From assembly GCA_964387775.1 (NCBI GenBank), contig CAYLZO010000033.1, forward strand, positions 1-30,020: a DNA stretch of 30,020 bases. The letters run 5' to 3'. Position 1 is the stretch's first letter, and the number at the start of each line of letters is the position of its first letter. The position numbers were made by a program, and so were the translations under genes. Under the pieces are notes generated by a model, which worked only from the letters and a program-made list of their open reading frames with translations, searched no databases and was not told the DNA's origin. Shown piece after piece: positions 1-9,971 of the stretch. Source of the DNA: CAYLZO01 sp964387775. Lineage in GTDB: Bacteria > Chloroflexota > Anaerolineae > JAAYZQ01.

Positions 1-879
1 ATTCCCGTCGGCGAGGGCATGGTCGGCTGGAGCATCGCCCACGCCGAATGGCGCGTGGCTGCAGAGGTCGGGGCCGACGCCGTCCGCCTGGCCACGCCCG
101 AGCTGCCCGAGACCCGCTCTGAGGCGGCGCTGCCCCTTCGCTCGCGGAACCGCGTGCTGGGGGCATTGACCGTGCAGGACACACACCCCGGCGCCTTTGA
201 CGAGAGCTCGCTCCTCGTCTTGCAGACCATGGCCGATCAGGTGGCCGTGGCCCTGGACAACGCCCACCTCTTTGCCGAGACCGAGCGCGCGCTCCAGGCA
301 GAGCGGCAGGCCTACGGCGAGATGAGCCACGAGGCCTGGCTGCAGATGATTCGCGCCCGGCCCGATTGGGGCTATCGCAGCGACCTACTGGGTGTCACGC
401 CGGCCGAGGGCGACTGGCAGCCGTGGATGGACCAGGCCCTGACCCAGGGACGCACCGTGGTCACCCGCCACGACGGGATGGCAGCCGTGGCGGTCCCCCT
501 CCGCGTGCGCGAGCAATTGGTCGGCGCCCTCGATTTCACCAAGGCGGGGGAGAATGCGACCTGGACGGAGGAAGAGATCGAGTTGCTCGAAACGTGGACG
601 GAGCAGTTGAGCGTGGCCCTGGAAAGCGCGCAGCTCTACGAAGATACGCGGCGCCGTGCCGCCCAGGACCGGCTCCTGGGAAAAGTCGCCGCCCGCATCC
701 GCGAATCACTGGACCTGGAGACGATTCTCAAGACGACGGCCGCAGAAGCTCGCGAGGCGTTGGGCCTGCCCGAAGTCGTGGTCCGGCTGGCACCCAGGCC
801 ATCGGGTGGGGACGGGGATGGACGCAAACGGGCAGGGGACGGCGATGGGAGCGGAGGCAGCCATGTCTCAAGAACGTAG
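1..879 (+). CDS. GAF-domain sensor protein, 3' part only
   Basis: The reading frame is open from base 1, so the gene starts upstream; 292 residues are visible. It begins inside a GAF domain with the LPETRSEAALPL strand that recurs in this locus. A second, divergent GAF-like unit follows at about nt 313-640, with an EAW...GYRSD motif. After it comes a short segment (about nt 655-795) that looks like the first third of a GAF domain and then stops. The tail is rich in Gly and Asp. No kinase, cyclase or DNA-binding domain is present in the visible part. It overlaps the next gene by 17 bases, which suggests translational coupling. Its GAF and EAW units resemble those of the next gene closely, so the two are probably tandem paralogues. 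The ligand is unknown. GAF domains in general bind small molecules or mediate dimer contacts. Confidence 0.9.
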   Translation: MPVGEGMVGWSIAHAEWRVAAEVGADAVRLATPELPETRSEAALPLRSRNRVLGALTVQDTHPGAFDESSLLVLQTMADQVAVALDNAHLFAETERALQAERQAYGEMSHEAWLQMIRARPDWGYRSDLLGVTPAEGDWQPWMDQALTQGRTVVTRHDGMAAVAVPLRVREQLVGALDFTKAGENATWTEEEIELLETWTEQLSVALESAQLYEDTRRRAAQDRLLGKVAARIRESLDLETILKTTAAEAREALGLPEVVVRLAPRPSGGDGDGRKRAGDGDGSGGSHVSRT

Positions 880-3742
880 GGAGGGAATGCCGGTGCAGCC
901 ACCTGGCCAAGACGGAGGGCAGTTCGACGTGAACCCAGAGCCCATCGGCGAGCCGGACCGCCCGTCGCCCGCTGCAGACGGGGGCGAACGCACGCGAAAC
1001 ACCCAGAGGCTCCTGGGGGTCCTGGCCGTTGCCTCGATCATCACCATCGTCTTTGACGTGGTCTTGTCCATCCAGGAGGGCATCTGGCAACCGCTGGTGG
1101 CCGTAGGCTGCGTCGGGGCGGCCCTGCTCCTCATCCCCGTCGCCGGCCGCCTGGTGCGTCGAGGCGAGCTGGAATCGGCGGGCTATCTCGTCCTATTTGG
1201 CATTACGTTCGTCTTGCTGGGCAACGAGCTGATCCTGTTGGGCGCAACGCCCTACCTGGCCGTGGGGGGCATCCTGCTCCTCACCCTGGCCGGTTACATC
1301 TCCTTGCCGGAGAGCAAGGGCGTGTGGCTGGTGGCTTTGCTCGTCCTTGGGGGCGGTATGTTGCTCATCAACTATCTCGAACCCCTGCCCCGCTACGCGG
1401 TGGCGTCGCAGGGGGCCGTCAGCATCTTTGTCCCAATGATGGTGGCCTTTCTGGTGCTCGGCGCCCTGTGGCAGGTGGCCCACACCTTCCGCGTCGGCAC
1501 CATCCGCGCCCGGCTGATCCTCATGTTCGTGGCCATCGCCCTGGTGCCCACGATGATCATCCTCTTCAGCTCCCTTTACGGAGGCGTGTCTTCCGGTCGG
1601 CGCCGGACCCAGGAACAGCTTCACTCGATAGCCGTATTGAAAGCCTCCGAGGTCGAGTCGTGGACCGAGTCCTTGCAGCTCGGCCTGGCCTTTGCCTTGG
1701 CCGACGACGAGGCGCAGTGGCGTGCCACGCTCCTGCTGCGCCGGCAGGAGGCGTCCGACTCGGCGATGGGTTATGGCGTCAAGAACCACTTTGACCAGGT
1801 GATCGAAGAGGTTGGCGTCTTTGAAACACTCTTTCTCATGGACCCCGAGGGCAAGGTGCTTTTGTCCACCAACCCCTCAGAAGAAGGCCGGCTCTACGGA
1901 GACCAGGAATTCTTCCAAGAGGGATCCCAGGGGGCGTACGTGCAGCCCCCCGCTTTTTCGGTGTCGCTGGGCAAGATGGCGGTGGTGGCTGCCCGGCCGG
2001 TGGTCGATTTCGACGGCAATCGGGTGGGGGTCCTGGCCGGCCTCGCCGATCTCGATGCCCTGGAGCGGATCATGACCCGCGAGGTGGGGCTGGGAGAGAC
2101 GACCGAGACGTACCTGGTCGGCGCCGACCACGTGCTCCTGACCCCCAACCGTTTTGGCGAGACGGGGATCTATGTCCGGACGCCCGGCGCCGAGCGGGCC
2201 ATTCAGGGGGTCAGTAGCGGCACAGGCTTGTACCTTAACTATCGGGGCAGACCGGTGATCGCTTCGTACCACTGGCTGCCCAAGTTGAAGGTTGCTTTGC
2301 TGGCCGAGCAGGAACAGGCGGAGGCATTTCAGGCCACTTATCTGATGCTGGGCCTGATCGGCGGCCTGGGTCTGTTGAGTGTGATCCTGGCCGTGGGGGC
2401 GGCGCTCCTCACAGCCCGAGGCATTGCCGATCCCCTGGATCACCTTGCCAAGACGGCGACGAGTATCGCGAGCGGGGACCTCGACCAAAAGCTGGCCGTG
2501 GAGCGGCAGGACGAGATCGGCGCCGTGGCCCGGGCGTTCAACAGCATGACGGCCCAGTTGCGGAGTCTCATCTTGAGCCTGGAGCAGCGGGTCGCCGACC
2601 GCACCCGCGAGCTGGAGCGGCGCTCGGCCTACCTGGAGGCGGGGGCCGAGGTGGGCCGCGCCGCCGTCTCCATCCTCGATCCAGAGGCGCTGATGCAGCA
2701 GACGGTGGAGCGGATCTGTGCCCAGTTTGGCTTCTACTACGTGGCCCTCTTTTTGGTCGAGGGCGAGGGCGGTTGGGCCGTGTTGCACGCCAACGCCGGC
2801 CAAACGGAGCGCCCCTTGCCCAAGCTGGGCCAGCGGCTCCGGGTGGGCGGTGGCTCGATGATCGGTTGGAGCATCGCCAACCGCGAGGCTCGCGTCGCCC
2901 TGGAAGCCAGCGAGGACACCATCCGCATGGAGCAGCCGGAGCTGCCCGAGACCCGCTCGGAGGCAGCGATCCCGCTCCACTCGCGCGGTGAGGTCATCGG
3001 GGCCATCAGCGTGCAACACACCGAGCCGGGCGCATTCGACCAGGACATGGTCGTCGTCTTGCAGACGATGGCCGACCAGGTGGCGGCGGCCCTCGACAAC
3101 GCCCGCCTCTTTGCCGAGCGGGAGGCGGCCCTGGAAAGCGCCCAGCGGGCCTATGGCGAGATGAGCCGTGAGGCGTGGCTTCAATTGCTCCAGACCCAGC
3201 CCCATCTCGGATATCGCAGCGACGAGCGGGGCGTCGCCCAGGCCGGCGACCTGTGGCGGCCCGAGATGAGAGAAGCCCTGGAACAGGGGCAGACCGTCCG
3301 CAGCAATGGCCTGGGACCCGGTGACCGGCGAACCCTGGCGGTGCCCATCAAGGTGCGCGGCGAGACCGTCGGCGTGTTGGACACCTACAAGCCGGCCGAG
3401 GCCGGGGATTGGACCGAGGAGGAGGTGGCCCTGTTGGAGGCGATTGCCGGCCAGTTGGACTCGGCGTTGGAGAGCGCCCGGCTCTACCAGGACACCCAGC
3501 GCCGGGCCGCCCGCGAGCAGGCCATCCGCCGGGTAACAGAGCAGATGCGCCGTGCCGTGGACGTAGAGGCCATCTTGCAGAACACCGTGACCGAACTGGC
3601 CAGGGCCATGGGCGCCCCGCGAGCCTACGTCCGGCTGGGCACCGAGGCCGAGTTCCGGGCCGGCCCCGGGGCCGAGCCGGCCCCCGAAGGCGAGGGAGGG
3701 CCGCCCGCCCGCGAGACCGGCCCGGGGGAGGCAGGTTCCTGA
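863..3742 (+). CDS. Membrane Cache-HAMP-GAF sensor without output domain
   Basis: This is a 959-residue protein. The ATG at 863 is chosen because GGAGG lies just upstream and the frame before it only overlaps the previous gene. About six hydrophobic helices span residues 50-206, and a seventh spans 217-238. A Cache-like extracytoplasmic sensor region follows at about 240-490 (VFETLFLMDPEGKVLLST is typical), then an eighth helix at 491-517 and a HAMP domain at 518-571 with a DEIGAVARAFNSM core. The cytoplasmic part has a GAF domain (590-752), a divergent GAF-like unit with SREAW...GYRSD (763-877) and a truncated GAF-like end (880-926). A Pro/Gly/Glu-rich tail closes it. There is no HisKA, HATPase, GGDEF or MCP signalling domain, so it must pass its signal to a partner. 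The N-terminal helix bundle could be a second membrane sensor. The family is recognised by domains only; no gene name applies. Confidence 0.9.
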   Translation: MSQERREGMPVQPPGQDGGQFDVNPEPIGEPDRPSPAADGGERTRNTQRLLGVLAVASIITIVFDVVLSIQEGIWQPLVAVGCVGAALLLIPVAGRLVRRGELESAGYLVLFGITFVLLGNELILLGATPYLAVGGILLLTLAGYISLPESKGVWLVALLVLGGGMLLINYLEPLPRYAVASQGAVSIFVPMMVAFLVLGALWQVAHTFRVGTIRARLILMFVAIALVPTMIILFSSLYGGVSSGRRRTQEQLHSIAVLKASEVESWTESLQLGLAFALADDEAQWRATLLLRRQEASDSAMGYGVKNHFDQVIEEVGVFETLFLMDPEGKVLLSTNPSEEGRLYGDQEFFQEGSQGAYVQPPAFSVSLGKMAVVAARPVVDFDGNRVGVLAGLADLDALERIMTREVGLGETTETYLVGADHVLLTPNRFGETGIYVRTPGAERAIQGVSSGTGLYLNYRGRPVIASYHWLPKLKVALLAEQEQAEAFQATYLMLGLIGGLGLLSVILAVGAALLTARGIADPLDHLAKTATSIASGDLDQKLAVERQDEIGAVARAFNSMTAQLRSLILSLEQRVADRTRELERRSAYLEAGAEVGRAAVSILDPEALMQQTVERICAQFGFYYVALFLVEGEGGWAVLHANAGQTERPLPKLGQRLRVGGGSMIGWSIANREARVALEASEDTIRMEQPELPETRSEAAIPLHSRGEVIGAISVQHTEPGAFDQDMVVVLQTMADQVAAALDNARLFAEREAALESAQRAYGEMSREAWLQLLQTQPHLGYRSDERGVAQAGDLWRPEMREALEQGQTVRSNGLGPGDRRTLAVPIKVRGETVGVLDTYKPAEAGDWTEEEVALLEAIAGQLDSALESARLYQDTQRRAAREQAIRRVTEQMRRAVDVEAILQNTVTELARAMGAPRAYVRLGTEAEFRAGPGAEPAPEGEGGPPARETGPGEAGS

Positions 3743-3744
3743 CG

Positions 3745-4560
3745 ATGAGTGCCACGATTGCCATCAGCAATCAAAAGGGTGGGGTGGCGAAAACCACGAC
3801 CTGCCTGTCGCTGGGCGCGGCACTGGCCGAGATGGGCCACAGCGTCCTGCTGGTAGACCTGGACCCCCAGGCCAATCTGACCATCTCGTTGGGGCTGGAG
3901 CCAAAACAACTGCGGCGCACGATCTTGGACACGCTGATGGGCACGAGCTCGCTGGTGGGGGTCAGCCAGGAGACCGACCTCCTGGGGCTCGACATCGCGC
4001 CGGCCAACTACGAATTGGCCCTGGCCGACAAGGTCCTCTACGAGGTATCCGGTTACCAATTTCGGCTCAGGAAAGCCATCGCCGCCCTCTACGAGGGGCT
4101 TTACCGGTACGTGCTGCTCGATTGTCCGCCGTCGCTGGCGCCGCTGACCCTCAGCGCCCTGACGGCGGCCGACCTGGTCATCATCCCCGTCCAGTGCGAG
4201 CTCTACGCCGCGCACTCGCTGGGGCGGATGATCCGGCTGGCGCGCCAGCTGCGCGAGGAGTACAATCCCAACCTCGACTACCGGGTGCTGGTGACGATGT
4301 ACGACATGCGGAACAAGATCAGTCGCATGATCCTGGAGCAGATGCGGAATGGAACGGACCGGCTCTTGTTCGAAACCATCATCCAGATCGATACCAAGCT
4401 GCGAGAGAGCCCGGCTTATGGCCGGCCCATCACCGTCTATGCCGCCGAATCCCGGGGCGCCGAGCAGTACCGGGCCCTGGCCCGGGAGCTGCGGAGCCCC
4501 GAGGTCACGCGGCTGCTCCAGAGGCAGGAAACTGAAATGAGCGAGAGCAACCATGGCTGA
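3745..4560 (+). CDS. ParA/Soj-family ATPase
   Basis: This 271-residue protein is a clear ParA/MinD-type P-loop ATPase. The deviant Walker A motif KGGVAKTT sits at residues 11-18, with the signature lysine K11. The Walker A' segment LLVDLDPQANLTISLG has D38 and D40, and the Walker B segment LLDCPP has D126. The C-terminal stretch YGRPITVYAAESRGAEQYR is typical of Soj-like proteins. Family members dimerise on ATP and bind DNA or membranes to move plasmids, chromosomes or protein clusters. No ParB gene and no parS-like repeats are visible. It starts 2 bases after the upstream sensor stops and overlaps the next GAF gene by 8 bases, so it is embedded in the sensor row. That context suggests a role in positioning a sensory complex, as ParC/PpfA does for chemoreceptor arrays. 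This role is inference. Confidence 0.93.
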   Translation: MSATIAISNQKGGVAKTTTCLSLGAALAEMGHSVLLVDLDPQANLTISLGLEPKQLRRTILDTLMGTSSLVGVSQETDLLGLDIAPANYELALADKVLYEVSGYQFRLRKAIAALYEGLYRYVLLDCPPSLAPLTLSALTAADLVIIPVQCELYAAHSLGRMIRLARQLREEYNPNLDYRVLVTMYDMRNKISRMILEQMRNGTDRLLFETIIQIDTKLRESPAYGRPITVYAAESRGAEQYRALARELRSPEVTRLLQRQETEMSESNHG

Positions 4561-6976
4561 CGACGAACTGAAAGATCTGTTGGCGGGCCTTTTCTCCGAG
4601 CTGCCCGTGGAAAAAGTCCTGGACGAGGAGGACGTGGCGCCAGAAAGCCCCGACTCTCTGGCAAAGCTACAGCGACACGCCCTCTACCTGCGCACGGCTT
4701 CGCAGATTTCCAGCGTGGCTTCTTCCGTCCTGGACCTGGGCGAGCTTTTGCCCCAGGCGGTCGATCTTGTCCGCGACGAGTTCGGATTTTACTACGTGGG
4801 CATCTTTTTGGTGGACGAGGCGATGGACTGGGCCGTGCTCCAGGCCGGCACCGGGGATGCGGGCCGGCAGATGGTGGCAGACGGCCACCGGCTCCGGGTG
4901 GGCGACGACTCGATGGTCGGCTGGTGCGTGGCCCATCGCCAGGCGCGGATTGCCCTCGACGTGGGCCAAGAGGCCGTGCGCTTTGACAACCCGCTCCTGC
5001 CCGATACCCGCTCAGAGATGGCCCTGCCCCTCGTCAGCCGGGGACACGTCATCGGCGCGATGACGATCCAATCGACCGCGCCAAACGCCTTCAGCCAGGA
5101 GGACGTCACCATCCTCCAGACGATGGCCGACCAACTGGCCAACGCCGTCGAAAACGCCCGCCTCCTCCAGGAGCGCCAGCGGCGCGTCACCGAGTGGGCC
5201 ATCGTCAGCGAGATCGGCCGGGCGGCCGCCTCCGCGCCGGGGCTGGAGGATCTGCTGGAGACGGTCCACGAGCGGGTGAGTCGCCTCTCTGACACGACAA
5301 ACTTTTACGTGGCCTCTTACGCCGAGGGCAGCGACGAGTGGACCCTGCTCCTGGACATCGAACACGGCGAGCGCCTGCCGCCGGCGACCCACAAGCTGGG
5401 AGCCGGGTTGACGGGGCACATCATCCGCAACCGGCGCCCCCTCTTGCTGCGCAACCGAAAGGCTTCTGCCGACTTTCACAATGCAGAGGGGATCGCCGTG
5501 TTGGGCGAGCCGGCCAAATCGTGGATGGGCGTGCCCCTGATTGCGGCCGACGAGGTGGTCGGCGTGATGGCCATCCAGAGCTACGAGCGCGAAAACGTCT
5601 ACGACGAACAAGATCTGTCGCTCTTTTCCACCATCGCCGCCCAGGTGGCCAGCGCCCTCGATAGCCTGCGGCTGATCGAAGAGACCCGCCGCCGGGCCGC
5701 AGAGTTTGAGATCCTGCACCAGGTCTCGCTGGAACTGACCCAGAAGCAGCAGGACCTCGGTAGGGTCTTGGAGACCATCACCGAGCGGGTGATGGACCAG
5801 CTCGAAAGCGACGGGGGCGGGGTGTGGCTCTGGCGCGAGGAAGACCAGGAGCTAGAACTGGTCCTCACCTACCAGGTGGGCGACGTCGATTTCACCGGAC
5901 GGCGGCTCAAATCCGGGGAAGGGTTGACCGGGCGGGCGTTTGCCGAGGGCCAGATCCAGGTGGTGGATCACTACCCGACCTGGAACCGCCAATCGGCCAC
6001 CTTTGAGGATGCCCCCTTTGTTTCGGGCATGGCGGTGCCCATGATCTGGCAGACAGAGATCGTCGGCGCCCTGGTCGTGACCCGGAGTGAAGCAGACCAT
6101 CCCTATACAGACGCTGACAAAGGCTTGGGCGAACTCTTGGCTGCCCAGGCCGCAGCCGTCATCCAGAATGCCCGCCTCTTTGAAGAGACGCAGCGGCGTC
6201 TGGAGGAGCTGACCATGCTCTCCAGCGTCAGCCAGACGTTGGCCAGTGCCCCGTTGCAGCCGGAAGAGATCGCAGACGTCATTGTCCATCAGTTCGTTGA
6301 GGTGATGGGGGTCCGGGAGGCTTCTGTCTCACTGCCGGACCCCCAGCAAAAAGACATGATGCGCGTCATCGTCGATCTGTACGTGGACGACGGTGAACTT
6401 TGGCATCGGGACGCAGCGCAAGAAGCCTTTCACCTCTCTGAGTATCCGGCGACCGCTCGCGCTATGGCCGAGCGCCAATCCTTTGTGGTACAGCTCAGCG
6501 ATCCAGACGCGGACCCGGCCGAAGCGGCCTACATGCGCAAATATGGAACTCGAACCTTGGCCGTCATCCCCATGATCGTCAAGGGCGAGGCCATCGGCAT
6601 CATCGAGCTGGAGACGCGGGAGGAGGAACGCCGGTTCAGCCCAACAGAACTCGATCTGGCCATGACACTGGCCAACCAGGCTGGGGTGGCTTTGGAAAAT
6701 GCGCGCCTGTTCGAGGAAGTCCAGGCTCACGCCCGCCGCGAGCAGATCTTGCGCGAGATCACGGCTCGGGTCCGCGGTTCCATCGACCCAGATACCATCA
6801 TGCGGGCGGCCGTGCGGGAGGTGGGCACAGCCCTGGGACGGCCGGCGTTTATCCAAATCGGCGAGCCCGGGCAGCGAGAGCGGACCTCCAGCGGAGCAGC
6901 GGATGGGGGCAACGGCTCCGGCAGCAGTGAGGCGACCGCCCAGACCCAGGACCAAGCTATCGAGGGAGGCGAGTAG
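4553..6976 (+). CDS. Soluble tandem four-GAF protein without output domain
   Basis: This 807-residue protein has no membrane segment. A short acidic N-terminal region (residues 1-40) is followed by four full GAF domains at about 45-205, 210-375, 383-542 and 550-722. Each ends in an NARL(F/L)-type helix leading into the next unit. GAF1 carries the LPDTRSEMALPL strand seen in neighbouring genes; GAF2 carries a SWMGVPL strand typical of the family. The C-terminal segment (727-772) is a truncated GAF-like module with REQILREITARVRGS, and the final 30 residues are low-complexity Gly/Ser/Gln. No catalytic domain is present. The ATG at 4553 overlaps the end of the ParA gene by 8 bases and has only a weak ribosome-binding site, which fits translational coupling. 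It probably acts as a cytoplasmic sensory subunit; the ligand is unknown. Confidence 0.92.
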   Translation: MADDELKDLLAGLFSELPVEKVLDEEDVAPESPDSLAKLQRHALYLRTASQISSVASSVLDLGELLPQAVDLVRDEFGFYYVGIFLVDEAMDWAVLQAGTGDAGRQMVADGHRLRVGDDSMVGWCVAHRQARIALDVGQEAVRFDNPLLPDTRSEMALPLVSRGHVIGAMTIQSTAPNAFSQEDVTILQTMADQLANAVENARLLQERQRRVTEWAIVSEIGRAAASAPGLEDLLETVHERVSRLSDTTNFYVASYAEGSDEWTLLLDIEHGERLPPATHKLGAGLTGHIIRNRRPLLLRNRKASADFHNAEGIAVLGEPAKSWMGVPLIAADEVVGVMAIQSYERENVYDEQDLSLFSTIAAQVASALDSLRLIEETRRRAAEFEILHQVSLELTQKQQDLGRVLETITERVMDQLESDGGGVWLWREEDQELELVLTYQVGDVDFTGRRLKSGEGLTGRAFAEGQIQVVDHYPTWNRQSATFEDAPFVSGMAVPMIWQTEIVGALVVTRSEADHPYTDADKGLGELLAAQAAAVIQNARLFEETQRRLEELTMLSSVSQTLASAPLQPEEIADVIVHQFVEVMGVREASVSLPDPQQKDMMRVIVDLYVDDGELWHRDAAQEAFHLSEYPATARAMAERQSFVVQLSDPDADPAEAAYMRKYGTRTLAVIPMIVKGEAIGIIELETREEERRFSPTELDLAMTLANQAGVALENARLFEEVQAHARREQILREITARVRGSIDPDTIMRAAVREVGTALGRPAFIQIGEPGQRERTSSGAADGGNGSGSSEATAQTQDQAIEGGE

Positions 6977-6977
6977 G

Positions 6978-9965
6978 ATGGACCGACTCGCAGCAGAGAT
7001 TCAGGACAACCTAGACGCACTCGTTGGGGAATACGACCGGCGACTGGTCGAGATTCCGAGATACGCCGCAATGCCCGCCGAGACGAGGCAAAGGGCCATT
7101 CGAGGCGCCCTGAAGAGGGTCGCTGCGGCGCTGGAAGCCCAAGATCCGCGCCGGTTCGTCGAGTTCATAGAGGCGGTGGCGGTCGAGCGGGCGACCCAGG
7201 GCTTTGAGATCGAGACCGTACAGCGAGCCGTGGCCCTGATGGGCGAGATCGTTGGACCGCTGCTCTCTACCGTCGAGGAGGGCAACTTTTTCTGGCAGGC
7301 CATGCTCCAGACGCAAGCTTCGCTTTCGAGCCTGGCAATAGACCAATCCCAGGCAGCTCGAGACCGATTCCGTCGCATGGCCGAGACCAGCCGGGATGGG
7401 GTGACCATCATCGAGGCCGGCCAGGTCGTTTATGTCAACAACCGGCTCTGCGAGATCGTCGGGTATCCTCGCGACCAGCTCGTGCACATGAACAGCCTCG
7501 ATTTCGCCGCCCCAGAGGAAAAAGAACGGCTAACACAGATCATCCACGAGGTCCGCCAAAAGGGACAGCCCCTCGAAGAGATCGAGTTCTGGGCGGTCCG
7601 GCCTGATGGCTCCCGGTGCTACCTCCGCAACCGCTACGCCCTCCTCCGCGAAGGGGACGAAATCGTGGGCCGGCTAGTGTTCACCACCGACCTGACCGAG
7701 CGCAGGCGGGCGGAAGAGGCGCTGCGGGAGAGTGAGGCGTTGTTCCGCTCGGTGGTCCAGAACGCCCAGGCCGGCATTTTCATCGTGGACGACACCTACA
7801 AGTTTATCTATACCAACGACGAGTTGTTGCGCATTGTCGGCTATCCCCGTGAGGACGTGATCGGCGAGAGCTTTATGAAGTTTCTCGACGACGAGAGCAA
7901 AGCCCTGGTTGCCGATCGCTACGTGCGCCGCCAGCGAGGCGAAGACGTTCCTTCGCGCTACGAGTTTAACGTGGTGCGCAAAGACGGCGAGAAGCGGCGG
8001 GTCGAGATCAGCTCTACGGCCATCCGGGATGCGAAGGGCAGAGTGCGGACCCTGGCCCAATTGCTGGACGTCACGGAACGCAGACAAGCAGAAGCGCAAA
8101 GGGAGGCCGCCCTCGAAGAACTGCGAGAGCAGCAGGCGTTCCTCCGGCAGGTCTTGGACCTCAATCCGAACCTGATTTTTGTCAAGGACAAGGAAAGCCG
8201 CTTTGTGCTGGCCAACCAAGCCCTCGCCGAGGTCTATGGCACGACCCCTGAGGACATTATCGGCAAGAGCGACGTCGATTTTACCGATCCAGACCAGGCC
8301 CAGCAGTTCCACCTGGACGATCTGGCCGTCATGGATTCTCTGGAGGAACGGGTTATCCCAGACCGGCCCCTGACCGACGCCGAAGGGAACCTCCGCTGGG
8401 TTCAGGCCATCAAGCGACCCCTGGTCGACGAGGATGGCGTCGCCCGGCACGTTCTGGGGGTGTCCACCGACATCACCGAGCGCAAGCAGTTGGAGGAGCA
8501 GATCCGAGATCTCTTGAGGCGCCGGGGGCAGCAGATGCGGACCTCGACCGAGATCGCCCAAGAGATCGCCGCCGCCCCGGCCCTGGGCGAACTCTTTGAT
8601 CGGGTGGTGACGCTCATCAAAGAGCGCTTTGGCTACTATCACGCCCAGCTCTTCCGCTACGAGCCGGCGGTGGACGCCGTGGCCTTGGTGGCCGGCTATG
8701 GCCAGGCGGGGCAGGCGCTGCAGGAGGAAGGACACCAATTGACGATGGGCCGCGGCGTGGTCGGCACGGCAGCGGCCACCGGCCAGCCCATGTTGGCGAC
8801 CGACGTGCGACAGGACCCGGACTGGGTGCCCAACCCCCACCTGCCCGAGACCCGGGGCGAGCTGGCCGTGCCCATCAAGTGGCGCGACCAGGTGCTGGGC
8901 ATTCTCGACGTGCAGAGCGAGCGGGCCGGCGCACTCACCGAAGACGACCAGATCCTCCTGGAAGGACTGTGCGGCCAGATCGCCATCGCCATCGAGTCTA
9001 CGCGCTTGCAGCAAGAGATGGAAGAGAGCCTGCACGAGTTGGAGCGCCTCTATCGGGCCGTGAGCCGCGAAGGGTGGGCGTCCTTCCAGCGCGAGGAGCG
9101 GGCAACGGGGTACCTCTTTGACCAGCGGGACGTGGTCCGGCAGGACGATCCCTGGGTGCCCGGCGCGGACCTGGAAGAAGGGGCGTCTGTTTCGCCGCGT
9201 CCGGAGAGCACGCCGGTCGTCGTAGCACCGCTCGCGGTGCGGGGTGAGGTCTTTGGGGCACTCGGGGTCCAGGGCGATCCAGAGCACCCCCTCTCGGACG
9301 AAGAACTTGACCTCCTGGAGGCGATCTCTGAGCAGGTGGCCCAGGCGCTGGAGAGCGCCCGCCTGTTTGACGAGGAGCAGCGGGCCCGCCAGCTATTGGG
9401 CCTGCGCGTCAACGAACTGGACTGCCTCAACGACATTGGCCGGGTCATTGACGAGACGCCATCGGTCTCTGACTTTCTCCAGTGGCTGGGGAAGCGGTTG
9501 CCGCAGGCCATGCAGTATCCCGAGCTGTGCCTGGTCGCCATCGACTTCGAGGGCAGGATCTATGGCGATGCCTCCGCCCTCTCCTCCCCCTACCAGATGG
9601 TCCAGGGGCTGCACGTCGGCGGGGAAGCGACGGGCAAGGTGTGCATCGCCTACACCGAGGCGCGAGAATTCCTCGACGAGGAGAGTGCCCTGCTGGGCGA
9701 CGTCGCCCGGCGCGTGAGTGGCTACGTAGAAAATCGGCGCCTGCTCCAAGAGGTGCAGAGGCGTGCCGAGCGAGAGCGCCTGGCCCGGACCATCACCGAC
9801 CGGGTGCGGCGCGGCGTGGACCGGGAAGCCATCATGCGTATTGCGGTGCGAGATCTGGGCGACATGTTGGGCGCTTCCAAGACCGTCGTCCGGCTGGGCA
9901 CGCGGGAGCAATTGCTGGGCGAGGGCGATGGCCCCCCTTCTAGGGCAGGGAATGAAACGGTTTGA
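6978..9965 (+). CDS. RsbRD-like/PAS/GAF sensor protein without output domain
   Basis: This 995-residue soluble protein starts 1 base after the preceding stop, with GGAGG upstream. Residues 1-120 are all-helical and resemble the N-terminal domain of RsbRD/RsbU-type stress regulators (VEIPRYAAMP, then ALEAQDPRRFVEFI). Three PAS domains follow at about 128-245, 250-370 and 382-505, each closing with a DxTERR/DITERK motif typical of PAS-PAC units. Next come a GAF domain (515-678, LPETRGELAVPIK), a divergent GAF-like unit with SREGW...GYLFD (692-797), and a domain beginning RVNELDCLNDIG with a QYPELC motif (803-925). That last type is known from the input regions of many sensor kinases. A truncated GAF-like end (928-975) completes it. 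There is no kinase, phosphatase or STAS domain, so the RsbRD similarity covers the input region only. The block 685-925 is nearly duplicated in the gene at 10454. Confidence 0.9.
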   Translation: MDRLAAEIQDNLDALVGEYDRRLVEIPRYAAMPAETRQRAIRGALKRVAAALEAQDPRRFVEFIEAVAVERATQGFEIETVQRAVALMGEIVGPLLSTVEEGNFFWQAMLQTQASLSSLAIDQSQAARDRFRRMAETSRDGVTIIEAGQVVYVNNRLCEIVGYPRDQLVHMNSLDFAAPEEKERLTQIIHEVRQKGQPLEEIEFWAVRPDGSRCYLRNRYALLREGDEIVGRLVFTTDLTERRRAEEALRESEALFRSVVQNAQAGIFIVDDTYKFIYTNDELLRIVGYPREDVIGESFMKFLDDESKALVADRYVRRQRGEDVPSRYEFNVVRKDGEKRRVEISSTAIRDAKGRVRTLAQLLDVTERRQAEAQREAALEELREQQAFLRQVLDLNPNLIFVKDKESRFVLANQALAEVYGTTPEDIIGKSDVDFTDPDQAQQFHLDDLAVMDSLEERVIPDRPLTDAEGNLRWVQAIKRPLVDEDGVARHVLGVSTDITERKQLEEQIRDLLRRRGQQMRTSTEIAQEIAAAPALGELFDRVVTLIKERFGYYHAQLFRYEPAVDAVALVAGYGQAGQALQEEGHQLTMGRGVVGTAAATGQPMLATDVRQDPDWVPNPHLPETRGELAVPIKWRDQVLGILDVQSERAGALTEDDQILLEGLCGQIAIAIESTRLQQEMEESLHELERLYRAVSREGWASFQREERATGYLFDQRDVVRQDDPWVPGADLEEGASVSPRPESTPVVVAPLAVRGEVFGALGVQGDPEHPLSDEELDLLEAISEQVAQALESARLFDEEQRARQLLGLRVNELDCLNDIGRVIDETPSVSDFLQWLGKRLPQAMQYPELCLVAIDFEGRIYGDASALSSPYQMVQGLHVGGEATGKVCIAYTEAREFLDEESALLGDVARRVSGYVENRRLLQEVQRRAERERLARTITDRVRRGVDREAIMRIAVRDLGDMLGASKTVVRLGTREQLLGEGDGPPSRAGNETV

Positions 9966-9971
9966 TGCGAC

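Noticed and set aside
656..862. Upstream extension of the Cache-HAMP-GAF gene
   Set aside because: The extra codons read through the coding region of the previous GAF gene in another frame and have no domain similarity. The ATG at 863 has a good ribosome-binding site.
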